From NCBI GenBank assembly GCA_041623895.1, contig JBFJVZ010000304.1:1-10017 (forward strand): DNA of 10,017 nucleotides, given 5' to 3'. Below are positions 7,388 to 10,017 of the stretch, one piece after another. The position numbers and the translations under genes were made by a program. The DNA is from JBFJVZ01 sp041623895 (GTDB lineage: Bacteria > Planctomycetota > Planctomycetia > Pirellulales > Pirellulaceae). The notes under the pieces are model-generated. The model worked only from the letters and a program-made list of their open reading frames with translations. It was not told where the DNA came from and searched no databases. Position 1 is the first letter of the stretch, and the number at the start of each line of letters is the position of its first letter.

Positions 7388-8662
7388 ATGAAATGCCACT
7401 ACTCATGCAACTCACCGGAACATGCCATTGCCCGACGTGATTTTCTGGGTGGGGTTATCGGCGGCGTTGGCGTGCTGGCGGGGGGCGTACCCGCGTTGGC
7501 GAATCCGGAAGTGACTCAGAAATTGAGTTCGAATCAAAAGCGCGTGGTGGTTGTCTACATGTCGGGTGGACTGAGCCAACTGGAGAGCTGGGATCCGAAG
7601 CCGAAAACCGATACCGGCGGTCCCTTTCGAGCCATTCCCACGGTTGTTCCTGGAACCCATATTTGCGAATTGCTGCCGCTGACCGCTCAGCACATGGATA
7701 AGTTGTCACTGGTTCGCAGCATCAACACTCGCAACGGTGATCATGGCAAGGGTCGCTACCAGATGACGCGCGGCAGAGATCAGCGGCCGGGCGACAACGA
7801 ACCACACTTGGGGGCCGTCATCGCCAAGGGTTTGGAAGATCGTGACAACCCGCTGCCGGGTCACATCAAGGTTCCCAGCGCAAGTTCGGGCGACGGCGCT
7901 TACTTGGGACCGCGTTATTCAAGTGTTGGTGCCAACGGTAAACCACCCGCCAATTCCGCGTTGCCCGGTTCGCTTACCGAGAAGGCCGATCAGCAAAGGA
8001 ACGCGTTCCGCAAGAAAATGAATGACCGCTTCGCCAAACGAAGACGGACTGCCGAGACCGATCTTTACACCTACAGCTATGAACAGGCGCAAGATCTGAT
8101 GCGTCGCCGTGAAGTATTCGATCTGTCCAAAGAACCCGAAAAGGAACACGACCGTTACGGCAAAACCGACCTTGGTCAGCATTGCCTGCTGGCGCGGCGA
8201 TTGCTCGAGCGCGGCGTAACGTACGTTCAAGTCTCGCATTCAAACTACGACACCCACAACGAGAATTTCAACTTTCACTTGGAACAGTTGGGTGAGTTTG
8301 ATCAGTCGTTTTCAACACTGATTCAGGACTTGCACGATCGCGGCATGCTGGAAAGTACGCTCGTGGTGGTGATGTCAGAGTTTGGACGAACACCAAAGAT
8401 CAATGCACGTTATGGACGCGATCATTGGGGCAAAGCATGGTCGATTTGTTTGGGCGGAGCGGGAATCCAGCCCGGTGCGGTGATTGGCAAAACGAACGAT
8501 AACGGCACCGCCGTCAGTGACCGTGAAGTCGACCATGGCCATCTCTTTCACACCTACCTGTCGGCCGTTGGTTTGGACTCCACTGACACGTTCGACATCG
8601 GCGGCCGCGAGTTTCCGATGGCTGATCCCGCCAAAGAACCGATTTCGGAATTGCTGGCATGA
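7388..8662 (+). CDS. DUF1501 domain protein, Tat-exported
   Basis: This 424-residue protein belongs to DUF1501, a family thought to share the alkaline phosphatase/sulfatase fold but with no firm enzymatic role. The ATG at 7388 is preferred because AGGAA (7376-7380) lies seven bases upstream and because the twin-arginine motif ARRDFLGG (R16-R17) then falls where a Tat leader should. It is followed by a Gly/Val-rich hydrophobic segment (about 20-37) and a likely cleavage after ALA (36-38). The longer reading from 7301 starts inside a hairpin and adds 29 atypical residues. Family motifs are MSGGLSQLESWDPKP (58-72), NYDTH (286-290), SEFGRTP (330-336), GRDHWG (343-348) and DHGHLFHTYL (382-391). 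The protein is full length. It is the usual partner of DUF1549/DUF1553 proteins. Its stop codon overlaps the WD40 start by 4 bp. Confidence 0.93.
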   Translation: MKCHYSCNSPEHAIARRDFLGGVIGGVGVLAGGVPALANPEVTQKLSSNQKRVVVVYMSGGLSQLESWDPKPKTDTGGPFRAIPTVVPGTHICELLPLTAQHMDKLSLVRSINTRNGDHGKGRYQMTRGRDQRPGDNEPHLGAVIAKGLEDRDNPLPGHIKVPSASSGDGAYLGPRYSSVGANGKPPANSALPGSLTEKADQQRNAFRKKMNDRFAKRRRTAETDLYTYSYEQAQDLMRRREVFDLSKEPEKEHDRYGKTDLGQHCLLARRLLERGVTYVQVSHSNYDTHNENFNFHLEQLGEFDQSFSTLIQDLHDRGMLESTLVVVMSEFGRTPKINARYGRDHWGKAWSICLGGAGIQPGAVIGKTNDNGTAVSDREVDHGHLFHTYLSAVGLDSTDTFDIGGREFPMADPAKEPISELLA

Positions 8663-9738
8663 GCGACGAAGCAGCGAAGCCGGCAGAGGCCAAAGAGACT
8701 CCGCCAAGTCAATCACCGATGCCGGACGGCTTCGACGCCAAGGGGACGCACGTCTGGGCCGAGTGGAAGTACACCAGCCCGCTGATTTGTTGCCGCTTCG
8801 ATCCATTGGGACGATACGTTTTTTCCAGTGCCGAAGATAATCACGTCCAGCGATGGGAATTTCCCTCGGGCAAATTGACCACGCTGGCCGCCCACGATAG
8901 TTGGGTCCGCGACATTGTCTTTCTGCCCGATGGCGAAACGGTGGTGACCGTCGGCAGCGATGAACAGATGATTTTTTGGCCGGTGAATGCCGAACAACCG
9001 GAGCCGATTCGCAAGCTCCAGGCACACAAAGGTTGGATTCGCTGCATTGACGTCAGCCCCGATGGACAGACGCTGGTCACCGGCGGAAATGACAATCTTG
9101 TCAAACTTTGGCATGCTGCCGATGGCAAGCAATTGCAACAGCTTTCCGGTCACGACAGCAACATCTACAGCGTGATGTTTCATCCCGACGGGCAACACGT
9201 TTTGTCGGCAGATCTGAGCGGTCAGGTCAAAGCGTGGGACATTGCCAGCGGCAAAACAGTTCATACATTCGACGCTAAGGATTTGCATTCCTACAACGCA
9301 GGCCAACAAGTGCATTATGGCGGCGTCAGGTCTTTGTCACTTAGCCCCGACGGAAAGCACCTGGCTTGCGGCGGATTACATAAAGCAAGTAACCCGCTGG
9401 GTGCGGTGAATGAGCCACTGATTGTTGTCTTTGAATGGGAAACACAAAAGCAACTTCGTTCGCACGTTGCCGAAGGGGTCCGGGGCGTCATCTGGCGTTC
9501 GTTTTACTTGCCCGACGGCACGATTCTTGGTGCCTCGGGAGGAGCCGGCGGCGGGTTCCTGCTGTTCTGGAATTCGAGCGAGGACAAGAGCTTTCACAAA
9601 TTCAAACTCAAGGACACGATTCGCGGACTCGACATCCACCCCGATGGCCTGCAGCTGGCCACGGCGCATTGGGATCGGCACCTGCGAATCAGCCGCATGA
9701 CCGCAAAGCCGGAAGCAAACAAACAGGCGACCAGTTGA
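8659..9738 (+). CDS. WD40 repeat protein, seven-bladed propeller, no signal peptide
   Basis: This 359-residue protein consists almost wholly of WD40-type repeats, at about 35-68, 75-108, 120-152, 162-194, 219-260, 270-305 and 318-346. That is enough for a closed seven-bladed beta-propeller. Repeated signatures are F/S-PDG at the D-A turn, GH/AH before the repeat, and W-D or L-W endings such as NLVKLWHAADGK (146-157). The N-terminal 30 residues are Ala/Pro/Glu-rich and probably disordered. There is no signal peptide or membrane segment, so the protein is predicted cytoplasmic, unlike the products of the other four genes. Its ATG overlaps the DUF1501 stop as ATGA, with a GGAA eight bases upstream inside the preceding gene, implying translational coupling. 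WD40 propellers usually act as binding scaffolds. The partner here is unknown. Confidence 0.9.
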   Translation: MSDEAAKPAEAKETPPSQSPMPDGFDAKGTHVWAEWKYTSPLICCRFDPLGRYVFSSAEDNHVQRWEFPSGKLTTLAAHDSWVRDIVFLPDGETVVTVGSDEQMIFWPVNAEQPEPIRKLQAHKGWIRCIDVSPDGQTLVTGGNDNLVKLWHAADGKQLQQLSGHDSNIYSVMFHPDGQHVLSADLSGQVKAWDIASGKTVHTFDAKDLHSYNAGQQVHYGGVRSLSLSPDGKHLACGGLHKASNPLGAVNEPLIVVFEWETQKQLRSHVAEGVRGVIWRSFYLPDGTILGASGGAGGGFLLFWNSSEDKSFHKFKLKDTIRGLDIHPDGLQLATAHWDRHLRISRMTAKPEANKQATS

Positions 9739-9901
9739 TCGGGGCGATGGCGTCAGCAGACAATTGTTCCTTAATACGATGTCACATCAGCCGCCGTGCG
9801 TTAGAGAGCGTCCCGCTGAGGAAGGAATTTGTGCCTGGCTTTTCTTTGGAATCACCAGCGTTGTAGGCCTGAACGTTTTCATTTGTCACAACCAGACGAC
9901 A

Positions 9902-9914
9902 ACTGCGTAGCAGT
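9902..9914. repeat. Small inverted repeat next to the right palindromic repeat
   Basis: ACTGC (9902-9906) and GCAGT (9910-9914) form a perfect 5-bp stem over GTA. It stands 12 bases before the larger palindrome and may be part of the same repeat unit. By itself it is short enough to be chance. Confidence 0.3.
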
Positions 9915-9926
9915 GGCAGCGTATAG

Positions 9927-9973
9927 CCTGGGGCCAGGATTGCTCGTCTCAGCGAGCATTCCGCAGCCCCAGG
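9927..9973. repeat. Palindromic intergenic repeat, right copy
   Basis: A perfect 8-bp outer stem CCTGGGGC (9927-9934) pairs with GCCCCAGG (9966-9973). It encloses a perfect 6-bp inner stem TGCTCG (9941-9946) with CGAGCA (9953-9958) over a six-base loop. The nested design and the CCTGGG and GCTCG arms match the repeat at 3-47, although the sequences between the arms differ. This supports one family of dispersed elements flanking the gene cluster. As RNA, the strong fold could stabilise or end the WD40 operon message. Confidence 0.55.
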
Positions 9974-10017
9974 AATCGTCATTTCCAACCCGATTTTCCC
10001 CGCGGCGATTTGGCGGC

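Larger units (their letters stand above)
9739..10017. other. Non-coding region after the WD40 gene
   Basis: No supported gene is seen in these 279 bases. A 68-residue minus-strand reading frame (9782-9988) runs through the palindromic repeat, has no signal, motif or ribosome-binding site I can recognise, and is judged spurious. The region contains a small hairpin, ACTGC/GCAGT (9902-9914), and the large nested palindrome at 9927-9973. Either could end the rightward transcript, although neither is followed by a proper T run. Confidence 0.5.

Noticed and set aside
8375..9315. Minus-strand frames of 216 and 200 residues opposite the DUF1501 and WD40 genes
   Set aside because: They are antisense to genes with clear family motifs and WD40 repeats, and lack independent support.
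9782..9988. 68-residue minus-strand frame after the WD40 gene
   Set aside because: It runs through the palindromic repeat at 9927-9973. Such repeats often give spurious small hypothetical proteins, and no ribosome-binding site or motif is visible.

Overview
The window looks like chromosomal DNA of a planctomycete, most likely of the Pirellulaceae/Rhodopirellula type. The reason is gene content: every convincing gene but one belongs to families named from planctomycete genomes (DUF1552, the PSD3/PSD4/PSD5/PSCyt3/PSD2 module protein, PSCyt2/PSD1 i.e. DUF1549/DUF1553, and DUF1501). Moderate GC, weak or absent Shine-Dalgarno sequences and GC-rich palindromic repeats between genes agree with this. 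The assignment is from recognition, not from a database search.

Layout. 1-175 is non-coding, with a palindromic repeat and a hairpin suited to terminating the leftward operon. The leftward operon, transcribed toward position 1, holds a Tat-exported DUF1552 protein (176-1516) and, upstream of it, an 848-residue secreted multi-domain protein with two CxxCH c-type heme motifs (1552-4098). A 218-bp divergent intergenic region (4099-4316) contains an inverted repeat near the leftward gene and a hairpin covering the ribosome-binding site of the rightward gene. The rightward operon holds a 976-residue DUF1549/DUF1553 protein whose DUF1553 part is split by a coiled coil of about 390 residues (4317-7247), a GC-rich double hairpin (7271-7320), a Tat-exported DUF1501 protein (start corrected to 7388, end 8662) and a leaderless seven-bladed WD40 protein (8659-9738) overlapping it by 4 bp. 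9739-10017 is non-coding and ends in a second, larger palindromic repeat.

How the genes may work together. Planctomycetes typically carry two kinds of gene pair: DUF1592-type cytochrome-like protein with DUF1552, and DUF1549/DUF1553 with DUF1501. Here one pair of each kind sits back to back with a WD40 gene. In each pair, one partner carries CxxCH motifs and a Sec-type signal, and the other is a folded, Tat-exported protein. The simplest reading is an extracytoplasmic, cytochrome-associated system of two matched modules expressed from a shared divergent control region. The biochemical function of all four families is, to my knowledge, not established, so no substrate is proposed. The least ordinary points are the coiled coil inserted into DUF1553, with its internal repeats, and the apparently cytoplasmic WD40 protein coupled to an exported partner. 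I see no phage, IS, CRISPR, tRNA or rRNA in the window.
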